Made by a program: the position numbers and the translations under genes. The notes beneath the pieces are model-generated. The model made no database searches and had not been told where the DNA came from. It worked only from the letters and a program-made list of their open reading frames with translations. From Flavobacterium gyeonganense (GTDB lineage: Bacteria > Bacteroidota > Bacteroidia > Flavobacteriales > Flavobacteriaceae), in the NCBI RefSeq assembly GCF_029625295.1, contig NZ_CP121112.1, forward strand, positions 2,790,001 to 2,854,000: a DNA stretch of 64,000 nucleotides, in the 5' to 3' direction. Positions within the stretch are counted from its first letter, which is position 1. Every line of letters begins with the position of its first letter. This document shows, in pieces, positions 1 to 8,123 of this stretch.

Positions 1-611
1 TGATTGATGTTATTTGGAATAATGGCCCTTCCGCAGGCGACTTCAGAGCGGACAAATTCGGGTGTAATTTTACTTTTTGGTGTATTGGCACCAAAACTAT
101 GTCCCGCATGTTGACAGCTCATTGCCTGGGTTTGCTGATTTAAAAGTTCAATACGTTGATTTTCGCGAATCGCAATATATTCCATTTCAGGCGTAATGAT
201 TCCTTGTTTGGCGTAATACAATTGCGTTACGTTAGCTCCTTTTTTGGCTCTCTTTGGCTGATGTAAATATTCAAAACGGAGATGATTTAAGCTTTCGTCC
301 TTCAATCGGGTTTGTCCGTAATCTGAGGTGATTTCGCTGAGGATTTCAACATCATTTCGGTTTAAAATCCATTGTTCTCTTAAACGAGGCAGCCCTTTTC
401 TAATGTTGATTTCAATATTTGGATCAGTGTAAGCTCCTGATGTGTCATAAACGGTTACAGGTGGATTTTTTTCGATTCCGCCATTCGAAAGTTTGGTATC
501 GCTTAACTGAATTTCGCGCATGGCCACTTTAATGGGATGGATTTCGCCGTCTATATATACTTTTTTGGAATTTGGAAACGGGGTTCTGGATATTTGTTCT
601 TCGTTTGTCAT
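1..611 (-). CDS. thiC: Phosphomethylpyrimidine synthase ThiC, N-terminal part
   Basis: ThiC is a radical-SAM enzyme that converts aminoimidazole ribotide into the hydroxymethylpyrimidine phosphate moiety of thiamin. Only the first 203 codons are present; the gene runs off the left edge, so the catalytic barrel and the C-terminal iron-sulfur cysteines are outside the window. The visible part matches the ThiC N-terminal region: a strand reading [19 protein letters not shown] near the start, then [11 protein letters not shown], then the stretch [19 protein letters not shown]. It lies downstream of thiS on the same strand and shares its TPP riboswitch, so it is probably repressed by thiamin pyrophosphate. 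The ATG at 611 fits the normal N-terminus of the family. Confidence 0.95.
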   Translation of the reverse strand, partial: MTNEEQISRTPFPNSKKVYIDGEIHPIKVAMREIQLSDTKLSNGGIEKNPPVTVYDTSGAYTDPNIEINIRKGLPRLREQWILNRNDVEILSEITSDYGQTRLKDESLNHLRFEYLHQPKRAKKGANVTQLYYAKQGIITPEMEYIAIRENQRIELLNQQTQAMSCQHAGHSFGANTPKSKITPEFVRSEVACGRAIIPNNIN

Positions 612-656
612 AGTCTGTAAGTTGTATATTGTAAAAATGTAAGATGTGAATGGTAG

Positions 657-676
657 AGACGCACTGCTGTGCGTCT
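657..676. repeat. REP-like palindrome between thiS and thiC
   Basis: A perfect 8-bp inverted repeat, AGACGCAC / GTGCGTCT, with a 4-base TGCT loop. The left flank extends it to GTAGAGACGCAC. This is GC-rich against an AT-rich background and resembles the small dispersed 'GTAGAGACGC...' palindromes I recall from Flavobacterium and cyanobacterial genomes. On the plus strand a T-run follows it, but the flanking operon is on the minus strand, so it is not an obvious terminator for thiS. It may instead shape or stabilise the thiS-thiC message. Confidence 0.55.
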
Positions 677-727
677 TTTTTAGTCCCAAATTAGAATTTG
701 GAATTTCAAAATTTTTGGATTTAAAAT

Positions 728-934
728 TTATCCTCCCTGAGTGGCAGAAATAATTAGAATTTCGTCAGTTTCGGATACAAAATGTTGGCTCCACTTAGAT
801 TTTGGAACAACGGTATTGTTAATGGCAACGGCGATTCCGTTTTGTTTATTTGGAATTTCGAGATCGAGCAATGACTGAATGCTTAGCGATTCGGCATTGA
901 ATTGTTTGATTTGTTGGTTGATTTTTAGTTCCAT
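728..934 (-). CDS. thiS: Sulfur carrier protein ThiS
   Basis: A 68-residue protein with the ubiquitin-like ThiS fold and the essential C-terminal Gly-Gly tail (…SATQGG). The tail is adenylylated and converted to a thiocarboxylate that donates sulfur to the thiazole ring of thiamin. Other family marks are the early L-x-x-L-L-D segment ([11 protein letters not shown]) and the stretch [16 protein letters not shown] typical of the beta-grasp core. It is the first gene after the TPP riboswitch and is followed by thiC 116 bases on. Length and tail are normal for the family. Confidence 0.95.
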   Translation of the reverse strand: MELKINQQIKQFNAESLSIQSLLDLEIPNKQNGIAVAINNTVVPKSKWSQHFVSETDEILIISATQGG

Positions 935-1012
935 TCCTTTTGAATTTAGTGTATAGTGACACGTTAGGAATGGCTACAATTACGCACAAAAATGCGTGAA
1001 GAAGTCATCTTA

Positions 1013-1090
1013 CTTTTCCCTACGCTAGTATGAACTAGATCAGGTTCAGAGGGTAAAATCTCAGCCTGCGCGATGCAGACACCCCTAAAG
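1013..1090 (-). promoter_or_regulatory. TPP riboswitch (THI element)
   Basis: On the minus strand the sequence reads AGGGGTGTC, then the conserved CTGAGA box, then ACCTGATCTAGTTCATACTAGCGTAGGGA. These are the P1 strand, the pyrimidine-sensing loop and the pyrophosphate-sensing helix of the TPP aptamer. The second half, ACCTGAT…TAGCGTAGGGA, is nearly canonical. It sits about 80 bases upstream of thiS, so thiamin pyrophosphate probably represses thiS-thiC by a translational or termination switch. I could not define the expression platform. Confidence 0.95.
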
Positions 1091-1097
1091 TGTGAAG

Positions 1098-1105
1098 CAA
1101 ATATA
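1098..1105 (-). promoter_or_regulatory. -7 promoter element for thiS-thiC
   Basis: TATATTTG on the minus strand is a perfect match to the Bacteroidota -7 consensus TAnnTTTG. It lies just upstream of the riboswitch, so the transcript would begin almost at the aptamer's P1 stem. No clear TTG element is visible at the expected distance. Confidence 0.6.
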
Positions 1106-1196
1106 GATAATTTTTGTTTGGTTATTGAAAAAAGTTTCAGGTTTCAGGCTTCAAGTTTTTGTAAAACCTAAAACTGAGACTAAAAAATGAGACCGT

Positions 1197-1757
1197 TTAT
1201 TTTGTTCTTGTCCAGCAATCTTCCGCATGATCATTGACCATTCCGGTGGCCTGCATGTGTGCGTAAACTACTGTTGAGCCTACAAATTTAAATCCTCTTT
1301 TTTTTAAATCTTTACTAATTTCATCAGAGAGTGGAGTAGTAGCCGGAACATCTTTTGAAGTTTTGGGATGGTTTATGATTGGTTTTCTATCGGTGAATTT
1401 CCAGATATAATCAGAGAAACTTCCAAATTCATCCTGAGTTTTCATAAAAGCCTGAGCGTTTGAAACAGCAGCTTTAATTTTTAGTTTGTTGCGGATGATT
1501 CCTGTATTTTGCATCAGTTCTTCGATTTTATTATCAGAATAATCAGCTACTTTTTTATAGTCAAAATGATCAAAGGCATTTCTGAAATTTTCTCTTTTAT
1601 TTAAAATCGTAATCCAGCTTAATCCGGCCTGAAAAGTTTCCAGAATCAGAAATTCGAATAGAGTAGGGTCGTCATAAACCGGAACACCCCATTCTTCGTC
1701 ATGGTATTTTTTGTATAAATCGCTGGAAGTACACCAGCTGCAGCGAATTAGTTCCAA
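1197..1757 (-). CDS. tag: DNA-3-methyladenine glycosylase I
   Basis: Tag excises 3-methyladenine from alkylated DNA. With the TTG start at 1757 the protein is 186 residues, close to the 187 of E. coli Tag. The zinc-snap ligands are all visible: C6 in RCSW, H19 in KYHDEEWG, and H177 and C181 in the C-terminal HAEDCW. Conserved Tag motifs include LILETFQAGLSW, and the helix-hairpin region runs through the middle. A longer reading frame begins at an ATG at 1790, but that codon lies inside the terminator hairpin of the upstream gene, and the extra 11 residues do not look like Tag, so I prefer the TTG. It appears to be transcribed separately. Confidence 0.9.
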   Translation of the reverse strand: MELIRCSWCTSSDLYKKYHDEEWGVPVYDDPTLFEFLILETFQAGLSWITILNKRENFRNAFDHFDYKKVADYSDNKIEELMQNTGIIRNKLKIKAAVSNAQAFMKTQDEFGSFSDYIWKFTDRKPIINHPKTSKDVPATTPLSDEISKDLKKRGFKFVGSTVVYAHMQATGMVNDHAEDCWTRTK

Positions 1758-1776
1758 AATTTTTATTTTAAAGGTA

Positions 1777-1808
1777 TAAAAAAACCTCAAACTTATTAGT
1801 TTGAGGTT
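1777..1808 (-). terminator. Intrinsic terminator after the lipoprotein gene
   Basis: A perfect 10-bp stem (AACCTCAAAC / GTTTGAGGTT) at 1783-1808 is followed on the minus strand by a run of T. It stands between the lipoprotein gene ending at 1828 and tag. Confidence 0.85.
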
Positions 1809-1827
1809 AAAAAAAAAGTTTTTTAAA

Positions 1828-2268
1828 TTATTTCTTTACGTATACATAAACAGATGTAAAAGTCATTCCTCCTTCTGAGTAAGTTTGTTTCAATTTAATT
1901 TTATTACCTGATATTTCAGTTTCATAAGAATCTCCTTGAGTTTCTCCTGTATATTTAATTGTTAGTGTATTTCCATTTTTTGTCCATGTTCCATTGTCTG
2001 TTTCAGCTTCACACTTTCCGTCTTCAGAATCATAAGTTGTTTCTTTGAATTTACCATCGTTTGTGAATTCATATGTGTCGTTAGAACAAGCCCCATTCTC
2101 TGCGTCTTCTAACATTTCTTTACCACCGATAATTCCTCCTACTTGACTAAGTTCCCACTTTCCTTCAATAGAAGCAGAACCTCCATCATTGTCGTCATCA
2201 CTACTACAAGATGCTACTGATAAACCTAATGTCAATACTGACAAAAAAAGAATTGTAATTTTTTTCAT
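1828..2268 (-). CDS. Surface-exposed lipocalin-like lipoprotein
   Basis: A 146-residue lipoprotein. The signal peptide ends in a lipobox (SVASC, Cys at residue 20), immediately followed by SSDDDND. An acidic stretch just after the lipidated cysteine is the kind of signal that sends Bacteroidota lipoproteins to the cell surface. The mature part (from about residue 33, IEGKWELSQVGG) has the GxW and alternating-strand pattern of the small lipocalin-like families common in Flavobacterium: YEFTNDGKF, GTWTKNGNTLTIKY, YETEISGNKIKL. Two cysteines (in NGACSND and DGKCEAE) could form a disulfide. Specific ligand or role unknown. It has its own promoter and terminator. Confidence 0.8.
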   Translation of the reverse strand: MKKITILFLSVLTLGLSVASCSSDDDNDGGSASIEGKWELSQVGGIIGGKEMLEDAENGACSNDTYEFTNDGKFKETTYDSEDGKCEAETDNGTWTKNGNTLTIKYTGETQGDSYETEISGNKIKLKQTYSEGGMTFTSVYVYVKK

Positions 2269-2301
2269 TTTTGTTTGATTTTATTTGTTAAATTGAGATG
2301 G

Positions 2302-2331
2302 CAAAATTAGATGTTTTTAAAAGAAAAGCAA
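2302..2331 (-). promoter_or_regulatory. Promoter of the lipocalin-like lipoprotein
   Basis: On the minus strand a TTG (2329-2331) stands 19 bases upstream of TAATTTTG (2302-2309), a good match to TTG-N17-19-TAnnTTTG. The start codon is about 34 bases downstream. Confidence 0.7.
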
Positions 2332-2396
2332 GAGTTAACAGGTTTTTATTGTGTTTTATTTTGTTAAATTTTATAAAACACTGATTGTTAAGTCTT

Positions 2397-3073
2397 TTAT
2401 TTGCCAATTTGCCAGCTATATCCTTTTACACCCGGAATATAAGCTGAACTGCCCACTATCACCAGATTATTGTAGATTCTTTTTTCATATTTTATTCCGA
2501 TTGCTGTGCCGGAAGTATATAACTTATTGGCTTTGAAAATAATTTTCATAATACCGTCTTCGAATTTTGCATCTGAAACTTTTTCCAGAAGCCATGTCGA
2601 TTTCCATTTCACAGCTATTTCGTCATCAGCTGTTTTTGTAATGCTTTTAACTGTTTTGACAGCTTCTTTTGGAATCTCGAAATTATCAATCAGTTCTTTT
2701 TGGGTAAAAGTCTCTCCGATTTCGCTATTCGACAATATTTTTTTTAAATTATCAAACGTCATTAAACTCTTGTTTGGTTCCTTTCTGTTGACTTCGATGT
2801 TCTCTATATCAGTGTAGAAGTTTGGTATTACGGATTTGTCTTCAGAATCTTTACTGTATGAAAGAAGGTTTTTTTTGTTCGAATTGTAGTTCTTACTTAA
2901 ATATTTTATCTCCGGCTTTTGTAAAGAAACTGTTTTGGTCTTTTTTTCAGGAGCAGGATTTAAATTATTTACAGAAACAATCACTTCCTTTTTAGGCTGT
3001 TTGTTTGTGTCATTGCCACAGCTTAAAAAAAGTAAGATAGTGAGATTAATATGATTATCCCTGCATTTTTCAT
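2397..3073 (-). pseudogene. Lipoprotein gene with frameshift in the signal peptide
   Basis: The ATG at 3073 begins a hydrophobic signal peptide (MKNAGIIILISLSYFF) that hits a stop at 3025-3023. In the next frame, starting inside a run of seven T (3025-3031), the sequence continues as FLSCGNDTNK, a textbook lipobox, and then stays open for about 200 residues to 2397. One extra T would join the two parts into a normal lipoprotein. The body (about 195 residues) is rich in K, N and S in its first third. It ends in a region with repeated hydrophobic beta-type segments (WLLEKVSDAKFEDGIMKII, NNLVIVGSSAYIPG). I recognise no family. It follows yhhQ by 15 bases and is probably co-transcribed with it. 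A GTG at 2984 could start a truncated cytoplasmic form. Confidence 0.7.
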
Positions 3074-3088
3074 GTTGTGAAGATAATC

Positions 3089-3775
3089 CTAATCGACTAA
3101 AGATGTGTGCTCATTTAAATATTTTTTGATCAAATAATGACCCAAATAAATTAAAGGTGTTAAAACTATTGCAATTGAAAGCTTAAAAGTATAGCCAACT
3201 AATGCAGAAGACAGAAAAGTATCAAAATCAATTTTCCCAGGCAGATAAAATGCGATTCCTAGAACAATAAACGAATCAAATAATTGTGAAATTATGGTTG
3301 AGCCTGTTGTCCTGAGCCATATTTTTTTGTCGCCGGTACGATTTTTAAAGAACCAAAAGACGCTAACATCAATAAGCTGAGATACCATAAAAGCGATAAT
3401 ACTTCCAACGATAATCCACATACTTTGTCCAAAAACTGCCTGAAATTGTTCATCATTAACCGGACTAATTCCTTTTGCTGACGGAATTGCTATTGCCATA
3501 AACAATATCAAAAATGCATATGCGATTAAGCAAGCCGTAATAAATGATAATTTTTTAACTCCTTTTTCTCCAAAATATTCATTGATTAAATCTGTTGTAA
3601 GAAATACAACTGGCCAGGGTAAAATCCCGATGCTCATTACAAATGGCCCTATCTGAATTAATTTTCCTCCAATAAGCTCTGCTACAACGGCATTAGTTAT
3701 AAATATCCCTGCCAGAATTACAAATACAATTTCTTTTTTTGTTTTAAACATATAAATTTGTAAATAATCTTTCAA
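3089..3775 (-). CDS. yhhQ: Queuosine precursor transporter (VUT family)
   Basis: An integral membrane protein of 228 residues (220 if translation starts at the second Met, MFKTKKE) with about six hydrophobic segments. Family marks include NAVVAELIGGKLI in the first helix and LTTDLINEYFG after the second, the signature of the vitamin-uptake-like transporter (VUT) / YhhQ family. Later come MVSQLIDVSVFWFFK and ISQLFDSFIVLGIAFYLPG. YhhQ proteins import 7-cyano-7-deazaguanine or 7-aminomethyl-7-deazaguanine for queuosine in tRNA. The window also encodes QueG, the last enzyme of queuosine synthesis, although far away (30238). It is divergently oriented from the M3 peptidase. Confidence 0.88.
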   Translation of the reverse strand: MKDYLQIYMFKTKKEIVFVILAGIFITNAVVAELIGGKLIQIGPFVMSIGILPWPVVFLTTDLINEYFGEKGVKKLSFITACLIAYAFLILFMAIAIPSAKGISPVNDEQFQAVFGQSMWIIVGSIIAFMVSQLIDVSVFWFFKNRTGDKKIWLRTTGSTIISQLFDSFIVLGIAFYLPGKIDFDTFLSSALVGYTFKLSIAIVLTPLIYLGHYLIKKYLNEHTSLVD

Positions 3776-3877
3776 ATTTAAGCTATTTCTTTATAATTAA
3801 AAATGGTTTGTTAAAATTGGAATGTTTGTTTTTAAGTTTCTAAAAGTTAAATTTTTATGCATATAGTTTGTTTTAGT

Positions 3878-3885
3878 TATTTTTG
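3878..3885 (+). promoter_or_regulatory. Candidate -7 element for the M3 peptidase gene
   Basis: TATTTTTG matches TAnnTTTG and lies 18 bases before the first ATG. No TTG is present at the ideal spacing, so confidence is moderate. Confidence 0.4.
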
Positions 3886-3902
3886 AAACAATAATCGTTT
3901 TA

Positions 3903-6050
3903 ATGATGAAAAACAAATTCTTTAATGTAATGAAAAAAATAATCACAATTTTTCTCATGAGTACAACCTTTTTTGCGTCAAACGCACAAACTAATACTGA
4001 GAATCCATTGCTGAAGGAGTGGGAAGGTCCCTATGGAGGTGTTCCTGCTTTTGATACATATAAGGTTTCAGATTTTAAACCTGCAATTCAGTTTGCAATT
4101 CAGGAAAAGCTAAATGAAATTGATGCGATTGCGAATAATCCAAAAGCGCCAACGTTTGATAATACAATTGCAGCTTTGGAACGTTCTGGTAAAACTATAG
4201 ATCGAATTTCTGCCGTTTATGGAATTTACAGGTCAAACTTAAGTAGTCCTGAATTTAATGTTATTGACAGAGAAATGTCGCCTAAATTTTCTGAATTTAG
4301 TGATAAAATCAATCAGAATAAAAAACTTTTTACAAGAATTGAAACCTTATATAATTCTAAGGAAAGTAAAAAATTAACCAGCGAACAGCAGCGTTTGATT
4401 TGGTTGTATTATACAAATTTTGTTCGTCAGGGAGCAAAATTAAATGAAGCGGATAAAGAGAAAGTAGCCGCTGTAAATAAAGAATTAGCGTCTCTTTTTA
4501 CTCTTTTTAGTCAAAATTTATTGGCCGAAGAGCAGAATCAATATGTAGAATTAAAAACAGAAAATGACTTTAATGGTCTGCCCGAGGAGGTAAAAAAAGC
4601 TGCTATTGCTGAGGCTAAAGAAAGAAAGCTGAATGTTATGGGATGTATTGCTAATACACGTTCTTCCATTGAGCCGTTTTTGACTTTTTCGACGCGCAGG
4701 GATTTAAGGGAAAAAGCATTTGATATTTTTGTAAAACGAGGAGATAATGGAAATGCAAATGATAATAATGCTACTTTAGTTTCTATTTTAGAATTACGAA
4801 CTAAAAAAGCGAAATTACTTGGTTATCCAACTTTTGCACATTGGAGTTTGTCAAACAAAATGGCAAAAGATCCGCAAAAAACTTTAGAGTTAATGCTTTC
4901 TGTTTGGGAACCTGCAGTTGAAAAAGTGTACGAAGATGTAGCAGAAATGCAAAAAATCGTAGATGAAGAAGGGTGTAAGTTTAAAATCCAGCCATGGGAT
5001 TATCGTTATTATGCTGAAAAAGTTAGAAAAGCTAAGTATGATTTAGATCAAAACGAAGTCAAACCATACTTACAATTAGAAAAATTGAGAGAAGGAATGT
5101 TTTGGGTGGCCGGTGAATTATTTAATTTGAATTTTAAGCAAGTTACCAATGTGCCGGTTTATCATCCTGATGTCCGTGTTTGGGAAGTAAGTAATAAATT
5201 AACGGGGAAAGCAGTTGGTTTATGGTATTTTGATCCCTATGCACGTGCAGGTAAACGTTCAGGAGCCTGGATGAATGCTTATCGTAACCAGCAGAGATTA
5301 GATGGAGAGGTTCTGACAATTGTGTCTAATAACTGTAACTTCGTAAAAGGTGCTCCAAATGAAGCTATCTTAATCTCATGGGATGATGCTTCGACTTTAT
5401 TTCATGAGTTTGGACATGCGCTTCATGGATTATGTTCAAATGTTACCTATCCAAGTTTAGCAGGAACTTCAGTAGCTCGTGATTATGTTGAATTTCCATC
5501 TCAATTGTTAGAGCATTGGTTAGCAACTCCAGAAGTACTAAATAAATTTGCACTGCATTATAAAACAGGAGAACCATTGCCTAAATCTTTGGTGGACAGA
5601 ATTGAAAGAGCAGGAAATTTTGGAGAAGGATTTTCAACAGTGGAAACTATTTCAAGTTCATTGGTTGATATGAAACTACATTTGGCTACAGAAAAAATTG
5701 ATCCAAAGAAATTTGAGAAGGAAACTTTAGATGCGCTTCACATGCCTTCAGAAATTGTAATGCGTCACCGAATTCCTCAGTTTGGACATATCTTTTCAGG
5801 CGATGGTTATTCAGCAGGATATTACAGTTATTTATGGGCTGACGTGATCAATGCAGATGCCTGGGAAGCTTTTACAGAAGGAAAAGGCCCTTATGATAAA
5901 GCAGTGGCAAAACGTCTATATGATACTGTTTTCAGTGTTGGAAATACAATTGATCAGGAGAAGGCGTATGAAAATTTTAGAGGAAGAGCTCCAAAGTCTG
6001 ACGCTTTAATGCGTGCCAGAAATTTTCCGGTTGCTGGAACTAAAAAATAA
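3903..6050 (+). CDS. dcp: M3-family zinc peptidyl-dipeptidase (Dcp-like)
   Basis: A 715-residue oligopeptidase of family M3, the length expected for Dcp / oligopeptidase A. The zinc site HEFGH occupies residues 501-505, with the third ligand Glu about 25 residues on in RDYVEFPSQ (E530). The C-terminal half has the conserved Dcp blocks YAGYYSY-like (SAGYYSYLWADV) and RHRIPQFGHIFSGDGYSAG. A signal peptide (MKKIITIFLMSTTFFASNAQ, starting at Met10, position 3930) suggests export to the periplasm, where it would trim dipeptides from the C-termini of peptides. Either the ATG at 3903 or that at 3930 could be the true start. Followed by a bidirectional terminator. Confidence 0.92.
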   Translation: MMKNKFFNVMKKIITIFLMSTTFFASNAQTNTENPLLKEWEGPYGGVPAFDTYKVSDFKPAIQFAIQEKLNEIDAIANNPKAPTFDNTIAALERSGKTIDRISAVYGIYRSNLSSPEFNVIDREMSPKFSEFSDKINQNKKLFTRIETLYNSKESKKLTSEQQRLIWLYYTNFVRQGAKLNEADKEKVAAVNKELASLFTLFSQNLLAEEQNQYVELKTENDFNGLPEEVKKAAIAEAKERKLNVMGCIANTRSSIEPFLTFSTRRDLREKAFDIFVKRGDNGNANDNNATLVSILELRTKKAKLLGYPTFAHWSLSNKMAKDPQKTLELMLSVWEPAVEKVYEDVAEMQKIVDEEGCKFKIQPWDYRYYAEKVRKAKYDLDQNEVKPYLQLEKLREGMFWVAGELFNLNFKQVTNVPVYHPDVRVWEVSNKLTGKAVGLWYFDPYARAGKRSGAWMNAYRNQQRLDGEVLTIVSNNCNFVKGAPNEAILISWDDASTLFHEFGHALHGLCSNVTYPSLAGTSVARDYVEFPSQLLEHWLATPEVLNKFALHYKTGEPLPKSLVDRIERAGNFGEGFSTVETISSSLVDMKLHLATEKIDPKKFEKETLDALHMPSEIVMRHRIPQFGHIFSGDGYSAGYYSYLWADVINADAWEAFTEGKGPYDKAVAKRLYDTVFSVGNTIDQEKAYENFRGRAPKSDALMRARNFPVAGTKK

Positions 6051-6096
6051 ATGACCAGATAGACGTGTAATCGATGCGTTATATTTCATAAATGAC

Positions 6097-6128
6097 AAAA
6101 GCCCGAATAACTAAATATTCGGGCTTTT
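6097..6128. terminator. Bidirectional terminator between dcp and tsf
   Basis: A perfect 13-bp stem, AAAAGCCCGAATA / TATTCGGGCTTTT, with a 6-base loop, gives a U-tract on both strands. It separates two convergent genes. Confidence 0.9.
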
Positions 6129-6148
6129 TGTATTGAAAAAATAATATA

Positions 6149-7111
6149 TTAACCTAAAGTAACTCTTTTGAAACCTGTAATTTCAACATTGAATCCTTTT
6201 ACGTAATCACCAACTTTTTTACTGTCATCTTTGATGAAGTTTTGATCTAATAAAGCTTTCTCCTGATCTAAAGTAGTGTTGTCAGAGATAAAACGTTGAA
6301 CTTTTCCTGGAAGAATTTTGTCCCAGATTTGCTCTGGTTTTCCTTCAGCTTTTAATTCAGCTTTAGCATCTTCTTCTGCTTGTTTGATAACTTCAGGAGT
6401 TAATTGAGAGAAAGAGATGTATTTAGGAACATTTTTTAAAGTTTTTCCTAAACGAGCAGCTTCTTCATTATCTTTTTCGATTACAGCAATACGAGCAGCA
6501 AGTTCAGATTCAACGAAAGCAGGATCAAAATCTTTGTAAGATAATGTGTCAGCTCCCATAGAAGCAACTTGCATAGAAACATCTTTTGTTAAAGTTTCAG
6601 CATTAGCAATTGGAGCAGAAATAGCTGTTAAAGCAGCAATTTTGTTTACGTGAACATAAGATCCAACGAAAGCACCTTCTAAAATTTCAAAACCACCGAT
6701 TTCGATTTTCTCACCGATAACACCTGTTTGCTCGATTAATTTTTCAGCAACAGTAATTCCGTTGAAATCAGAAGCTAAAAATTCTTCTTTAGAAGAGAAG
6801 TTGATAGCTCTTTCAACTAAATCTTTAGCTAAAGTAACGAAAGCCTCATTTTTACCTACGAAGTCAGTTTCACAGTTTAAAGTGATGATAGCTCCTTTAG
6901 TGTTGTCAGCATTGATAAAAGAAACAGCAGCACCTTCAGAAGACTCACGGTCAGAACGGTTAGCAGCAACTTTTTGTCCTTTTTCTCTAAGGATTTGTAT
7001 CGCTTTGTCGAAATCTCCTTCAGCTTCAACTAAAGCTTTTTTACAGTCCATCATTCCGGCACCTGTAGATTGTCTTAATTTATTTACGTCTGCAGCAGTA
7101 ATTGTTGACAT
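6149..7111 (-). CDS. tsf: Translation elongation factor Ts
   Basis: EF-Ts releases GDP from EF-Tu. The 320-residue protein starts with the N-terminal UBA-like domain carrying the family signature (VNKLRQSTGAGMMDCKKAL, residues 9-27). The core then has the diagnostic TDFVGKNEAFVTLA, with the conserved Thr-Asp-Phe-Val that contacts EF-Tu. It is somewhat longer than the 283-residue E. coli protein because of extra sequence in the C-terminal half, around residues 180-260. Downstream of rpsB by 142 bases in the usual rpsB-tsf order, and probably co-transcribed with it. Confidence 0.97.
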   Translation of the reverse strand: MSTITAADVNKLRQSTGAGMMDCKKALVEAEGDFDKAIQILREKGQKVAANRSDRESSEGAAVSFINADNTKGAIITLNCETDFVGKNEAFVTLAKDLVERAINFSSKEEFLASDFNGITVAEKLIEQTGVIGEKIEIGGFEILEGAFVGSYVHVNKIAALTAISAPIANAETLTKDVSMQVASMGADTLSYKDFDPAFVESELAARIAVIEKDNEEAARLGKTLKNVPKYISFSQLTPEVIKQAEEDAKAELKAEGKPEQIWDKILPGKVQRFISDNTTLDQEKALLDQNFIKDDSKKVGDYVKGFNVEITGFKRVTLG

Positions 7112-7212
7112 AATATTTTGAATTTTTTAATGTTAAAAGTAAAAAATTCCATCTTTTAAATCCCAAACTCCAATTTTATTAAATTATCAACATAACGTTT
7201 TTAATTTTGTAT

Positions 7213-7241
7213 TTTGGAATTTGGAATCTAAAATTTGGAAT
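7213..7241. repeat. TTTGGAAT repeats between rpsB and tsf
   Basis: Three copies of TTTGGAAT (7213, 7220 and 7234) lie within 29 bases of the rpsB-tsf spacer. The same word occurs in the thiS-thiC spacer (697-704) and, inverted, in the 5' end of the gene at 51017 (51051-51058). It looks like the AT-rich degenerate spacer repeat that is frequent in Flavobacterium intergenic regions. Function unknown. Confidence 0.5.
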
Positions 7242-7253
7242 TTAAAATTTGAT

Positions 7254-8021
7254 TTATTCTTCAGTTTCAGTTGCAGGAGCTTCAGCTTCAACAGCAGGAG
7301 CATCTTCAGCAGCTTCAACTTCTTTCTCAGCACCTCTGTCAGAAAGACCTTCGATTACTGCAGTAGTTACTAAAGATAAAATTTTGTCAATTGATTTAGA
7401 AGCGTCATCATTTGCAGGAATCACGTAATCAACCTCTCTTGGGTCAGAATTCGTATCAACCATTGCGAAAACTGGAATGTTTAATTTTTGAGCTTCTTTT
7501 ATTGCGATGTGTTCAGCTTTGATATCTACTACGAACAATGCTGCAGGTAGTCTAGACATATCAGCAATTGAACCTAAGTTTTTCTCTAATTTAGCACGTA
7601 GACGATCAACTTGTAAACGCTCTTTTTTAGATAAAGTGTTGAAAGTACCATCTTTCTTCATTTTATCGATAGAAGACATTTTTTTAACTGCCTTTCTGAT
7701 AGTTACGAAGTTAGTCAGCATTCCACCTGGCCATCTTTCAGTGATGTAAGGCATGTTTGCAGCTTTTGCTTTATCAGCAACGATGTCTTTTGCTTGTTTT
7801 TTGGTAGCTACGAATAAGATTTTTCTACCTGATGCAGCGATTTTTTTCAAAGCTTCATTAGCCTCTTCAATTTTAGCTGCAGTTTTATATAGATTGATAA
7901 TGTGAATACCATTACGCTCCATATAAATGTAAGGAGCCATGTTTGGATCCCATTTTCTAGTCATGTGTCCGAAGTGAACACCTGCTTCTAGTAATTCTTT
8001 TACTTCTATTTTGTTTGCCAT
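7254..8021 (-). CDS. rpsB: 30S ribosomal protein S2
   Basis: A 255-residue S2. The N-terminus carries the family signature LLEAGVHFGHMTRKWDPNMAPYI, with the middle blocks RWPGGMLTNF and later VDTNSDP and IPANDDA, all standard S2 landmarks. The C-terminal 25 residues are acidic and Ala/Glu-rich (…AEDAPAVEAEAPATETEE), a common low-complexity tail in Bacteroidota. It binds the head-platform junction of the 30S subunit. The gene has its own likely promoter and a structured leader, and precedes tsf. Confidence 0.98.
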   Translation of the reverse strand: MANKIEVKELLEAGVHFGHMTRKWDPNMAPYIYMERNGIHIINLYKTAAKIEEANEALKKIAASGRKILFVATKKQAKDIVADKAKAANMPYITERWPGGMLTNFVTIRKAVKKMSSIDKMKKDGTFNTLSKKERLQVDRLRAKLEKNLGSIADMSRLPAALFVVDIKAEHIAIKEAQKLNIPVFAMVDTNSDPREVDYVIPANDDASKSIDKILSLVTTAVIEGLSDRGAEKEVEAAEDAPAVEAEAPATETEE

Positions 8022-8120
8022 TTTTGTACTAGTTTACGTTCTGTTGATTAGCAATGTGTGAATGGCGGTTTCCCTGGCTTCATACATTTAGATGCTAAAC
8101 TATATCCTACCTCGGTAGGA
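8022..8120 (-). promoter_or_regulatory. Structured leader of rpsB
   Basis: The roughly 99-base 5' leader predicted from the promoter at 8124-8151 begins with a hairpin (arms TCCTAC / GTAGGA at 8105-8120, minus strand). It continues with GC-richer blocks (AAGCCAGGGAAACCGCCATTC) that stand out from the AT-rich spacers. Ribosomal protein operons are often autoregulated through such leaders, and S2 binding to its own message is known in other bacteria. The assignment here is inference. Confidence 0.45.
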
Positions 8121-8123
8121 GAG

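Noticed and set aside
1758..1790. ATG at 1790 as the start of tag
   Set aside because: The codon lies within the terminator hairpin of the neighbouring gene, and the extra residues are not Tag-like; the TTG at 1757 gives the standard length.
2351..2381. GTGTTTTAT/ATAAAACAC hairpin as terminator of the frameshifted lipoprotein
   Set aside because: The stem is almost all A/T with a 13-base loop and lacks a following T-run on the minus strand.
2506..2817. 103-residue open frame on the plus strand
   Set aside because: It is the antisense shadow of the frameshifted lipoprotein, with no homology-like features.
8040..8120. Possible tRNA or small RNA gene upstream of rpsB
   Set aside because: The region is structured but has no cloverleaf, no TTCGA-type T-arm and no anticodon stem; it fits a leader better.
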